DNA of 29,956 nt, from positions 155,957 through 185,912 of the forward strand of contig DLPV01000003.1 of NCBI GenBank assembly GCA_002477465.1, read 5' to 3'. Positions within the stretch are counted from its first letter, which is position 1. The number at the start of each line of letters is the position of its first letter. Source of the stretch: Gammaproteobacteria bacterium UBA7449 (GTDB lineage: Bacteria; Pseudomonadota; Gammaproteobacteria; Pseudomonadales; Pseudohongiellaceae). This document shows, one piece after another, positions 15,972-24,447 of this stretch. The position numbers and the translations under genes were made by a program. The notes under the pieces were generated by a model. That model had not been told where the DNA came from. It searched no databases and was given only the letters and a program-made list of their open reading frames with translations.

Positions 15972-17736
15972 AGTAGGCAATGGCGTAAGCCTCCCGCCTG
16001 GGATCCGCCGCTGCCGTCAGAACGCCGGTGGCAGGATCATGGTGGATCATCTGGGCGCCACCAAATGTCGCGGTCCAGCCTTCGATAATATTGAGCTCGT
16101 GACCGCGGGACTGCAGATCCAGCAGCACGTTTTCTGCCACCCGATTTTCAATCGACAGGCGCGCACCACCCAGGGAGCGAAACCTCGGTGCCTCGATTGC
16201 CTGTTGAGGCGTCATACCGAACATCAACATATTCTGGGTGATCTGGATAATGGTTTGGGTCTGACTGTCACCGCCAGGTGTGCCCAGGGTAAACGCGAAC
16301 TCACCGTCTGGATAAAGCGCCATCATGGGTGACAGGGTGTGGTAAGGACGTTTGCCCGGCGCGACCTGGTTGGGGTGACCCGTCTCCAGCGTAAACAGCG
16401 CGCCGCGATTGTGAAGGAGAATGCCAGTAGCCTCGTCCAGCAAGCCGGAACCAAAGCCGGCGAAGTTGGATTGAATCCAGCTTACCGCATTGCCCCACTG
16501 ATCCACCGCGGTGATGTAAACCGTGTCACCGGCATCAGAGCGGCTGCCATTAGGCTCAGCAAATATCTCGTCGCCGAATCCAGGCGCGACTTCAGACGCG
16601 GCAACACGCATATCGATCAGCTGGGAACGCTGTTGCAGATAGTCTGCATCCAGCAGTTGCTGGGTTGGCACATTGGCAATTTCCGGATCGGCCACCCAGC
16701 GGTCACGATCGGCAAAAGCCAGTTTTTTGAGTTCGATAAGGGTATGCAGGTAATCGGCGCTGTTCTGTTCCATGACTGCCAGATCATGTGAACTGGCCAT
16801 CTCAAACAGGGCTAGCTGGGTTATGCCCTGAGTGTTTGGAGGCATCACCACAAAGCTGTGATCGAGGTAATCGCCGCGCAGGGGCTCAACCCAGTTCGAG
16901 GTATGGGTAGCAAAGTCTTCCTGGCGCAGATAGCCACCCTGCTCCGTGATAAAGGCAGACAGTTGCTGCGCGATACTGCCTTGATAAAAGCCTGCTTTGC
17001 CCTCGCTGGCCACAATCTCCAGTGAGCCTGCCAACTCTGGGTTGCGTAACAATGAGCCTACCGGCGGTGGCGCTGCATTGGGTAGATACAAATCCAGGCC
17101 CGCTTGATTCAGGTTCGCACCCTGCTCGTCAAAATCCTGCGCTAACCTGATGGACACGGCAAAACCATTGCGCGCATAGTCGATGCCGGTGCTTAACAAA
17201 TCCGCAAAATCCATGCTGCCATAGCGCTCGTGGGCATCAACCCAGCCTGCAACTGCACCGGGCACACTGACAGACAGTGGCCCCACACCGGGGACCCGAT
17301 CTATGCCAGCTGCCGCAAAGAACTCCGGCGTGGCCAGCGCACCTGAACGCCCACTGGCATTCAGCGCCGTGACTTCGCCGGTCTCACCATCGTAGAAGAT
17401 GCCGAAAGCGTCGCCGCCGATCCCGTTCATGTGGGGTCGCACCACGGCGAGCACACCAGCCATGGCGATGACGGCATCAGTGGCGTTGCCGCCGTTCTGT
17501 AAAACTCGCATACCAGTCTGAGCAGCCAGCGGATGGCCTGCGGATACCGCGCCAATCTGCCCTCTCACATCGGGACGGTTTTGCGGTGCGTACAGCGTAG
17601 TGGGCAATGACTCTGTCACCACCGGCGCCGCCTCTGAATTCGCAAGGGGGGTTGATTGTGGCTCGCTGCAGGCTGCCAGGCCCAGTATTGCTATACAGCT
17701 TATAAGCAGAGTGCATTTGCTCGTGATTGTCGCCAT
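15970..17736 (-). CDS. ggt: Gamma-glutamyltransferase, lipoprotein
   Basis: A 588-aa Ntn-hydrolase precursor that cleaves gamma-glutamyl bonds (glutathione and related peptides) by hydrolysis or transfer. The ATG at 17736 gives a lipoprotein signal with lipobox GLAAC and Cys23; a longer in-frame start at 17832 adds an unlikely N-terminal tail. Large-subunit marks are NGGNATDAVIAM and GIGGDAFGIFYDG. The small subunit should begin at the catalytic Thr405 in AGDTVYITAVD after autocleavage, followed by GNAVSWIQSNF, GSGLLDEATGILLHNRG and LGTPGGDSQTQ. It is closer to the GDTVY-type bacterial branch (YwrD-like) than to E. coli Ggt, so acylase-like substrates are possible. It is periplasmic and membrane-anchored, and divergent from the M20 peptidase at 17987. 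Confidence 0.9.
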   Translation of the reverse strand: MATITSKCTLLISCIAILGLAACSEPQSTPLANSEAAPVVTESLPTTLYAPQNRPDVRGQIGAVSAGHPLAAQTGMRVLQNGGNATDAVIAMAGVLAVVRPHMNGIGGDAFGIFYDGETGEVTALNASGRSGALATPEFFAAAGIDRVPGVGPLSVSVPGAVAGWVDAHERYGSMDFADLLSTGIDYARNGFAVSIRLAQDFDEQGANLNQAGLDLYLPNAAPPPVGSLLRNPELAGSLEIVASEGKAGFYQGSIAQQLSAFITEQGGYLRQEDFATHTSNWVEPLRGDYLDHSFVVMPPNTQGITQLALFEMASSHDLAVMEQNSADYLHTLIELKKLAFADRDRWVADPEIANVPTQQLLDADYLQQRSQLIDMRVAASEVAPGFGDEIFAEPNGSRSDAGDTVYITAVDQWGNAVSWIQSNFAGFGSGLLDEATGILLHNRGALFTLETGHPNQVAPGKRPYHTLSPMMALYPDGEFAFTLGTPGGDSQTQTIIQITQNMLMFGMTPQQAIEAPRFRSLGGARLSIENRVAENVLLDLQSRGHELNIIEGWTATFGGAQMIHHDPATGVLTAAADPRREAYAIAY

Positions 17737-17986
17737 GTTGGATGCTCGCAGGGTGGATTCTATGTTTGCAGTATAAACCGATGTGTTGGCAGGCAGTAAA
17801 TAGTCAGGTTTTAAAGTATGTCTAGCCGACACTCTACTACTGGTTTTTCAAATAGTCTCAATTGATCTTCTCCATATGCCTCCCGCAGCAGCTCACGCCG
17901 CTTTGCTCGGGCCAGAGTTTTCGTTAGCATCGGAAGATCAGGTCATTTCACCAACAGTCACCAATCCCCAAGGGAGCATCTCCATC

Positions 17987-19537
17987 ATGAGAGCAGCACT
18001 GGCACTTGCCTTCACCCTGGCGCTTTTCAACCTCAATCAAGCCAGCACCGTCCAGGCACAGAGTCCCTCGATTCTGGAGATCGCCGACAGCATTCATCAG
18101 TATCGCAGCAGCAGGGAGAAGCAGATCATTCAGGATTTCGCGGAACTGCTTTCGTTTCCGAATGTGGCCACCAACCTGGAAGACATGCAGGCGAATGCCG
18201 CACATATTCGAACTCTGTTGGAGCCACGGGGGTTCGAAGTGCAGACCTTGCGCTCCGGCGGCGCGCCCTATGTCTATGCAGAAATTATGACACCTGGCGC
18301 TGAAGAGACAATCCTGATCTATGCGCATTTCGATGGCCAACCGGTGCAGGTAGAGAACTGGACTTACCCGCCGTTTATTCCGACCCTGCTGGATGCCCCT
18401 ATGCAGCAGGGCGGCCAGCCCATCGAGATTGATAGCGTCGATGGCGCCTTCGATCCGGAATGGCGCATCTATGCCCGCTCCGCGGGCGATGACAAAATGC
18501 CCGTGATTGCGATCATTCATATGCTGGATGCATTGCGCGCAAACAACATCGAACTGTCGGTCAATGTGAAGCTGCTGTTGGACGGAGAGGAAGAACGTGG
18601 CTCACCGACACTGGGCCAGGTCATCGATGACAACCCTGGCTTGTTTGATGCGGACCTGCTGCTGTTTTGTGATGGTCCCATGCACCAGTCCCGTCAGGCG
18701 CAGCTGGTGTTTGGCGTACGCGGCGGCCGCACCCTGGATATCACCACCTATGGTGCGAACCGCCCGCTGCATTCTGGCCATTATGGCAACTGGGCACCTA
18801 ACCCCATCATGACTATAGCCTATCTACTCACCAGCATGCGCGATGAAACCGGGCGCATTCTTATCGATGGCTATTATGACAATGTGGCGACTCTCACCGA
18901 GTCTGAGCGGGCAGCAATTGCTGCAATGCCCAACATCGAGGAGCAGCTCAAAGATGAGCTCGCGGTGAATACACCCGAGGGTGCGGGAACTCGCATAGAA
19001 GAACTGGTCACACTGCCAGCTTTTAACGCGAGGGGCATCGTCGGTGGCGGAGTTGGTAGCCAGGGTCGCAATATCATCCTGTCCAGTTCCACGGTCTCGC
19101 TGAATCTGCGCCTGGTACCCAATCAACAGCCGGAACGGATTCGTCAGATCATCGAGGACCACATCCGCGCAGAAGGTTTTTTCATTGTGTACGAAGATCC
19201 CACTGATGAGATTCTGCGCGCCAATGCCAAGGTAGTAAAACTGGATTGGCGCGGTGGCGGCAGCCCGGGCCTGAGGACCTCGATGGATGGTCCCATGGCG
19301 CAGCGATTGATTCAGATAATGCAGGAATTGGCGCCGGAACTCATCCAGACACCAACCATGGGGGGTGGGCTACCACTGAACGCCTTTGCCAATCGCATGG
19401 ATACGCCCATTATCGTGTTGCCGCTGGCCAATCACGACAACAATCAACATGGCGAGAACGAAAATCTCAGGCTACAAAACCTGTGGGACGCGATGGCGGT
19501 TTATGGTGTGGTACTCAGCCAGTTTGGCGAACGCTAG
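17987..19537 (+). CDS. Exported M20 family metallopeptidase
   Basis: A 516-aa di-zinc exopeptidase of family M20 (carboxypeptidase G2/dipeptidase type). The start at 17987 gives a signal peptide (cleavage near TVQA/QSP) with AGGGAG ten bases upstream; a longer frame from 17876 has no signal in the right place. Metal ligands and catalytic residues seen: His114 and Asp116 (YAHFDGQP), bridging Asp168 (SAGDDKMP), Glu201-Glu202 (DGEEERGSP), Asp229 (LFCDGP) and a C-terminal His in LANHDNNQHGENEN. The middle (about 245-380) is the dimerisation domain, with HSGHYGNW carrying a conserved His. It should trim dipeptides or small amides outside the cytoplasm. It faces the gamma-glutamyltransferase gene across a 250-base shared promoter region and ends 14 bases from the convergent reductase gene. 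Confidence 0.9.
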   Translation: MRAALALAFTLALFNLNQASTVQAQSPSILEIADSIHQYRSSREKQIIQDFAELLSFPNVATNLEDMQANAAHIRTLLEPRGFEVQTLRSGGAPYVYAEIMTPGAEETILIYAHFDGQPVQVENWTYPPFIPTLLDAPMQQGGQPIEIDSVDGAFDPEWRIYARSAGDDKMPVIAIIHMLDALRANNIELSVNVKLLLDGEEERGSPTLGQVIDDNPGLFDADLLLFCDGPMHQSRQAQLVFGVRGGRTLDITTYGANRPLHSGHYGNWAPNPIMTIAYLLTSMRDETGRILIDGYYDNVATLTESERAAIAAMPNIEEQLKDELAVNTPEGAGTRIEELVTLPAFNARGIVGGGVGSQGRNIILSSSTVSLNLRLVPNQQPERIRQIIEDHIRAEGFFIVYEDPTDEILRANAKVVKLDWRGGGSPGLRTSMDGPMAQRLIQIMQELAPELIQTPTMGGGLPLNAFANRMDTPIIVLPLANHDNNQHGENENLRLQNLWDAMAVYGVVLSQFGER

Positions 19538-19551
19538 CTGCTTTTTCTTGC

Positions 19552-20304
19552 CTAACGCCCGCCGGATAAATCTATCGTTGTTCCGGTTGCATAAGAGGAT
19601 TTGTCAGACGCCAGCCAATAGATTGCTTCAGCGATTTCTTCCGCGGTACCGCCGCGCCCGAGGGGAACTGTAGGCCCAAGGCGCTGGACTCTGCCCGGCT
19701 CTCCGCCATCAGCATGTATTGTTGTATCAATGATGCCTGGGCGAACGCCGTTCACGCGAATGCCTTCGCCAGCGACTTCCAGCGCCAGGCCTCGGGTGAA
19801 GGTATCGATAGCCCCTTTGGTGGCAGCATAGTCTGTGTATTCGTTAGGGGAGCCCAGCACTGCAGCGATGGAAGAAACATTCACAATGGTTCCGCCCTCA
19901 CCGCCGCTGGCCGTAGACATCCGTTTAACCGCTTCGCGGCTGCAAATAAAACAACTCGTCACGTTGGTCTTGAACAGTTTGTTGATACGATCGGCATCCA
20001 TGCCCAGCAAGCGACTCTGCTTGAGCAGGATGCCGGCATTATTCACCAGGGTAGTTAATGTGCCGAGTTCTCTATCCACTGTCTCGAACAGCCGCAGTGT
20101 ATCTGTCTCAAGCGAGACATCTGCCTGCACTGTAATACACGCAACCCCTGCGGCCCTGACGTCTCTGGCAACACTTTCAGCCGCCTCTGCGTTTCGGAAG
20201 TAATTGATGCAGACTCCATAACCCTGACTGGCAAACAGGCGCGCACTGGCCGCGCCGATACCGCGGCTGCTGCCGGTAATTACAACAATTGGTCGTTCAG
20301 ACAT
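19552..20304 (-). CDS. Short-chain dehydrogenase/reductase, YgfF-like
   Basis: A 250-aa classical SDR. Landmarks: nucleotide-binding TGSSRGIG (10-17), NNAG (88-91), catalytic Ser near 144-145 (VNVSS), and Tyr159/Lys163 in YAATK. The C-terminal part (VRPGIIDTTIHADGGEPGRV and SSYATGTTIDLSGG) matches E. coli YgfF, a putative NAD(P)-dependent oxidoreductase, by recall. The Arg in the first turn after the Gly-rich loop and the Asn-Tyr-Phe-Arg at strand 2 suggest NADP(H). Start: the ATG at 20304 with GAGG upstream; the longer frame to 20433 covers the promoter region shared with the NCS1 permease. The substrate is unknown. Its divergence from the permease operon makes a shared pathway possible but not proven. 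Confidence 0.88.
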   Translation of the reverse strand: MSERPIVVITGSSRGIGAASARLFASQGYGVCINYFRNAEAAESVARDVRAAGVACITVQADVSLETDTLRLFETVDRELGTLTTLVNNAGILLKQSRLLGMDADRINKLFKTNVTSCFICSREAVKRMSTASGGEGGTIVNVSSIAAVLGSPNEYTDYAATKGAIDTFTRGLALEVAGEGIRVNGVRPGIIDTTIHADGGEPGRVQRLGPTVPLGRGGTAEEIAEAIYWLASDKSSYATGTTIDLSGGR

Positions 20305-20461
20305 GGACGTCTTTTCCTCTGCTGGCAAGTCAAGGAGAGCGGATAGTAAGTGAATGGATAATCGTACACTGTTAGTATCACGACGGGAGTGCGAGGGATG
20401 TAGTGATTCTAACATCGCCTCTCGATAAACCAATCTCGCAAGCTATCAACAAGAAAAACAA

Positions 20462-21760
20462 TTGAGCGAATTCACCGAATACTTTGATGAAAGCGCCCGC
20501 ATCCCAGTACGGGAAGACGAGACAGTCTCCGGTTGGTCAGTGGGCATGGTAATTTTCGGCATCTGCCTGACTCTGCCTACCCTTTATACCGGTGCGATTA
20601 CAGCAGAGCAACTGGGGTTTATCGGCACCGCCAAGGCAGTCGGACTTGCCTCCCTGGTTCTTTCTATCATGTCTATACCCGCGGCCATCGTCGGTGCGGA
20701 AACTCGCCTTAGCAGCTACTTGATAATCGAATTCGTTTTTGGGCGCCGCGGTTCGGATTTCGTGAATGCCCTGCTCGGCCTAACACTCCTCGGTTGGTTT
20801 GCCGTCACCGCAGGCTTTTTCGGAGAGACCCTCGCCATCGCGTTCGAGGAGATGTTCGCGGTGTCACCGCCTACCTGGCTACTCACCCTGATCTCCAGCG
20901 TGTTGATACTGATCACCACGATCTTTGGCTTCAAGGCCATCGACCGGCTCGCTCTGTTCGCGGTACCGCTGCTTATTTTATTTTTACTCTACGTGTCTAG
21001 CCTGTCCCTGGCGGACTCCAGCTGGGAAACCGTGCTTAGCACGGAAGGAAGCAACCCCGCCTATTTCAGTACGGCGGTGTCCACCGTGATCGGAAGCCTC
21101 ATCGTCGGCGTGGTATTGATGCCGGACTTATCCCGTTACGCCAGGTCGGTAAAAGACTGCGTGTCTGCCTCGGTGCTGGGCAACGGGGTCGGTAACTGTT
21201 TTTCCATGTTAATGGGTGTGGCTCCCGCCATCGTCACCGGCTTGCTGGACCCCATGGCCTATATGATTGCCCTGGGCCTGGTGGGAAGCGCCTTTGTCAT
21301 CCTGGTATTCGCGACCTGGACTACTAACAGTGTGAACCTTTATAGCACCACACTGGCCGTGGCCATCATAAAACCCAAAATCCCTGAATGGAAACTCACG
21401 GTCGCTTGCGGCGTGATTGGCACGGCACTGGCAATGATTGGCATCACCGACTATTTCATTGGTTTCCTGGAATGGCTGGGTGTTATCGTGCCGCCGGTAG
21501 CAAGCATCTACTTGACCGACTACTTTGTGCTTAAGCAGAAAAACTACTCTCTAACACTGCAGGACAGCCTGCCGGACTATGACCACGCCGCCATCGTGGC
21601 CTGGGTGATCGGCACCGCGATCTCCGCTTTTACATTCGTGAGTGAGTTTTCACTCTCGACTATTCCAACCCTTGATGCTCTGGTAATTACTGCGCCAATC
21701 TACCTGATCTGCCGCAGACTATGGCCGGCAAAGTTACAGCGCAGTGGAGTCGTGAATTAA
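20462..21760 (+). CDS. NCS1 family permease (cytosine permease-like)
   Basis: A 432-aa inner-membrane transporter with about 12 hydrophobic helices, homologous to CodB-type nucleobase:cation symporters that import cytosine, uracil, allantoin or hydantoins. Typical features are the early GMVIFGICLTLPTLYTGA helix, LLGWFAVTAGFFGETLAI, the FATWTTNSVNLYSTTLA segment (CodB: WTTNDNALY) and VPPVASIYLTDYF. No ATG exists early enough, so the TTG at 20462 is used; it gives a cytosolic tail of normal length, but its ribosome binding site is weak. Its TAA overlaps the ATG of the next gene by one base (TAATG, 21758-21762). That coupling to a hydantoinase-like gene argues for import of a ring compound handled by it. 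The exact substrate cannot be read. Confidence 0.87.
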   Translation: MSEFTEYFDESARIPVREDETVSGWSVGMVIFGICLTLPTLYTGAITAEQLGFIGTAKAVGLASLVLSIMSIPAAIVGAETRLSSYLIIEFVFGRRGSDFVNALLGLTLLGWFAVTAGFFGETLAIAFEEMFAVSPPTWLLTLISSVLILITTIFGFKAIDRLALFAVPLLILFLLYVSSLSLADSSWETVLSTEGSNPAYFSTAVSTVIGSLIVGVVLMPDLSRYARSVKDCVSASVLGNGVGNCFSMLMGVAPAIVTGLLDPMAYMIALGLVGSAFVILVFATWTTNSVNLYSTTLAVAIIKPKIPEWKLTVACGVIGTALAMIGITDYFIGFLEWLGVIVPPVASIYLTDYFVLKQKNYSLTLQDSLPDYDHAAIVAWVIGTAISAFTFVSEFSLSTIPTLDALVITAPIYLICRRLWPAKLQRSGVVN

Positions 21761-23304
21761 TGCGAATCGGTATCGATGTTGGCGGCACCCACACCGACGC
21801 GGTATTGATGGACGGCATGGACATCGTGAGCTCGCACAAGGCACTCACCAGCAGTGATGTGCGACAGGGCATCATGGAGGCGCTTGATGCCGTTATGCTG
21901 GACGCCCATGTCACTGCCACCGCCATCGACGCCGTTATGATTGGTACGACCCATTTCACCAATGCCGTAATCGAGCGCAAAGAGCTTTGCCCCACTGCGA
22001 TTATCCGCGCCTGCCTGCCCACGGGTTCAGGTTTACCGCCAAAGTGCGACTGGCCGGAAGACATTGCCGCGGCACTCGGTGACCACCGCCACATGATCGG
22101 GGGTGGTCACCTGTTCAATGGTAAAGAGATTGCACCGCTCGATGAGCGCGCGCTGGACCTTGCCATAGATGACATCGTACAAAAAGGCATAAAGTCGATT
22201 GCCGTGGCCGCGGCTTTCTCGCCCGCGAACGCCGACCATGAGTTAGCCATCGCGAAATATCTTAGTCAGCGTATTCCAGATGCCAATATCACCGTAAGCC
22301 ATGAAATAGGACGCCTTGGCATCCTGGAACGCGAAAATGCTGCGCTGCTAAACGCGGCCCTGGGCAAGCTCGCCCATCGAGTGGTGTCGAATATGCAGGC
22401 GGCACTGGGAGAGCGAAAAATTCATTGCTCATTCTATGTCAGCCAGAATGACGGCACCCTGATGTCGGCGGACTATATCGCCCGCTACCCTGCTCTGACT
22501 TTTTCGAGCGGGCCCACCAACAGTCTGCGCGGCGCTGCCATTCTCTCCGGCATTGCCGATGCCATCGTCGTGGATATAGGCGGGACTACCGTAGACGTTG
22601 GCGTGTTGGCGAAGGGCTTTCCCAGAGAGAGCAATAGTCACATCGATGTAGGCGGTGTTCGCACTAATTTTCGCATGCCGGACATCTTGCCCATAGGACT
22701 CGGTGGCGGCAGCCTGGTGACTGAAAACGGAAACCGACTCGGACCCCAATCCGTGGGTCATCGCCTGGTGAAGGAAGGCCTCGTGTTTGGGGGCTCAACC
22801 CTCACGGCAACTGATATCGCGGTGGCCAATGGCTCGGCAGATGTGGGTGACGTTTCCCGCGTAGCCGATCTAGACCCAGCGCTGATTGAACGCGCCACAG
22901 TCACCATGCATCAAATGATTGATGATGCGGTGGACAAGATGCGGCCCAGTGAAGAGCCGGTGCCCGTAATCCTTGTAGGCGGCGGCGCTATCCTGGTCTC
23001 GCGAGAATTAAGCACCGCCTCTGAAGTTATTCATCCTGAGCATGCCGGTGTCGCCAATGCCATTGGCGCCGCCATCGCCCAGGTCGGCGGCGAAGTTGAA
23101 CACATTGTAAGTTACGCAAAAATAAACCGAGATGATGCGCTCGCAGCAGCCACCGAGGAAGCGCGGCATAAAGCCATGGCTGCAGGCGCCGACCCGGACA
23201 CACTTAGAGTGCTGGATATGGAAGAAACCACCATGAGCTACATGGACGATGACGCCGCCAGGATTCGCATCAAAGTAGTTGGAGACTTGAAACAAACCCC
23301 ATGA
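21760..23304 (+). CDS. Hydantoinase/oxoprolinase (HyuA-like) family protein
   Basis: A 514-aa cytosolic protein with the actin-like ATPase fold of hydantoinase A/oxoprolinase. Two phosphate-binding motifs are clear: IGIDVGGTHTDAVLMDG at the N-terminus, and VDIGGTTVDVGVLAKG near residue 270. Later come GLGGGSLV and VILVGGGAILVS. Family members open five-membered cyclic amides (hydantoins, 5-oxoproline) using ATP. It is shorter than the usual ~700-aa HyuA, and no HyuB follows; such short forms are typically paired with DUF917 proteins, as here. The start ATG shares a base with the permease stop, and its own stop overlaps the next start (ATGA, 23301-23304). Hydantoinase versus oxoprolinase cannot be decided from sequence alone. 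Confidence 0.88.
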   Translation: MRIGIDVGGTHTDAVLMDGMDIVSSHKALTSSDVRQGIMEALDAVMLDAHVTATAIDAVMIGTTHFTNAVIERKELCPTAIIRACLPTGSGLPPKCDWPEDIAAALGDHRHMIGGGHLFNGKEIAPLDERALDLAIDDIVQKGIKSIAVAAAFSPANADHELAIAKYLSQRIPDANITVSHEIGRLGILERENAALLNAALGKLAHRVVSNMQAALGERKIHCSFYVSQNDGTLMSADYIARYPALTFSSGPTNSLRGAAILSGIADAIVVDIGGTTVDVGVLAKGFPRESNSHIDVGGVRTNFRMPDILPIGLGGGSLVTENGNRLGPQSVGHRLVKEGLVFGGSTLTATDIAVANGSADVGDVSRVADLDPALIERATVTMHQMIDDAVDKMRPSEEPVPVILVGGGAILVSRELSTASEVIHPEHAGVANAIGAAIAQVGGEVEHIVSYAKINRDDALAAATEEARHKAMAAGADPDTLRVLDMEETTMSYMDDDAARIRIKVVGDLKQTP

Positions 23305-24434
23305 AAATAATTGGTGCTGGGCATATTAAAGATCTTTGTGCCGGTGCAGCCTTTCTGGCAACCGGAGGTGGCGGCGATCCCTACGTGTCGCAGCTTCTAG
23401 CAGAGCAGCTGTTAGAAAAGTATGGTGCCGCGACATTGATTTCTCCGGAAGATCTGGCCGACGATGCTTTTGTCGTTAGCATCGGCATGGTTGGCGCCCC
23501 CACCGTGACCCTGGAACAGCTGCCAACCGAAGAAGAAGCCATCGGTGCGCTCAACAAGTATGAAGAGATTACTGGCAAGAAAATTGACGCCGTGATTCCG
23601 TTCGAAGTGGGCGGTGGTAACAGCACCATTCCACTGTTTGTCGCTGCAATTAAAGGCATTCCCTGTGTCGATGGTGACGGCATGGGGCGCGCGCTCCCGG
23701 AGGCGCAGATGATGACCTTCCCTATCTATGGTGCCAAGCCAACACCCGCTGTAATCATGGATGCCTTCGGTAATTCGGAACTCCTGGAGTGCGAGGATGC
23801 GCTTACCTTCGAAAAAGAAATACGCGCCAAAGCCGTCGCCATGGGTGGCATGATTTCATCGGCGGAACACGGTATGAGCGGGGAACTGGTCAAGCGCAGT
23901 GCAATTCCTCACACCATCAGCTTCGCCGTGGAGCTTGGACGATTATTGCGCGGTCATGGTGGCGTGATAGATGCCATTCAGGACGACCTGTTCAAGCTGT
24001 TTGCAGAAAGTGATTATGGCGTCATTAAGCACTTGTTTACTGGCAAGGTCGTCGACAGCGAGCGCAAGATTATCGGCGGCTACGACGTAGGCACAGCAAC
24101 ACTGCAGGGCTTTGGCAGCACAGGTAGTGGCGGCAGTAATGGTGCCAGAGACAACGCCGAGACTAAAATGGAACTGCTGATCAAAAACGAGTACCTGGTG
24201 GCAAAGATTGGAGACAGAGTCGTAGCCAGCGTGCCAGACCTTATCTGCGTTGTGGAACAGGAAACCTCGCGCTCACTCAATGCAGAGCGCATGCGTTACG
24301 GTCAACGTGTCGCAGTGTATGGCATAGGATGTACACACCACTACCGTACACCCGAAGCTCTGGCCGTCACCGAGCCTCGTGCCTTCGGATTTGATTTGGA
24401 CTATGTGCCACTGGAGAAAATTTCTATCGACTAG
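23301..24434 (+). CDS. DUF917 / S-methyl-thiohydantoin desulfurase-like protein
   Basis: A 377-aa protein recognised as DUF917, a family renamed after S-methyl-thiohydantoin desulfurase from bacterial ergothioneine breakdown (from memory). N-terminal part: FLATGGGGDPYVSQLLAE, and PFEVGGGNSTIPLFVAA followed by CVDGDGMGRALPEAQM. The C-terminal part carries GIGCTHHYRTPEALAV (Cys344, His346, His347) and RAFGFDLDYVPL, like other members. It may release a thiol from, or otherwise prepare, a hydantoin-type ring for the HyuA-like protein. It overlaps the HyuA-like gene by four bases (ATGA), the last gene of the three-gene unit. Only 13 bases separate it from the convergent serine hydrolase. The exact reaction here is inferred from the family name; many DUF917 proteins remain uncharacterised. 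Confidence 0.88.
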   Translation: MKIIGAGHIKDLCAGAAFLATGGGGDPYVSQLLAEQLLEKYGAATLISPEDLADDAFVVSIGMVGAPTVTLEQLPTEEEAIGALNKYEEITGKKIDAVIPFEVGGGNSTIPLFVAAIKGIPCVDGDGMGRALPEAQMMTFPIYGAKPTPAVIMDAFGNSELLECEDALTFEKEIRAKAVAMGGMISSAEHGMSGELVKRSAIPHTISFAVELGRLLRGHGGVIDAIQDDLFKLFAESDYGVIKHLFTGKVVDSERKIIGGYDVGTATLQGFGSTGSGGSNGARDNAETKMELLIKNEYLVAKIGDRVVASVPDLICVVEQETSRSLNAERMRYGQRVAVYGIGCTHHYRTPEALAVTEPRAFGFDLDYVPLEKISID

Positions 24435-24447
24435 TGGCTGGCAAAAA

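Noticed and set aside
17987..19537. M20 protein as an allantoate or N-carbamoyl amidase (AllC/HyuC) serving the HyuA-like gene
   Set aside because: It has a signal peptide, about 100 residues more than AllC/HyuC, and lacks their typical pattern as I recall it. It is outside the cytoplasm where the HyuA-like protein works.
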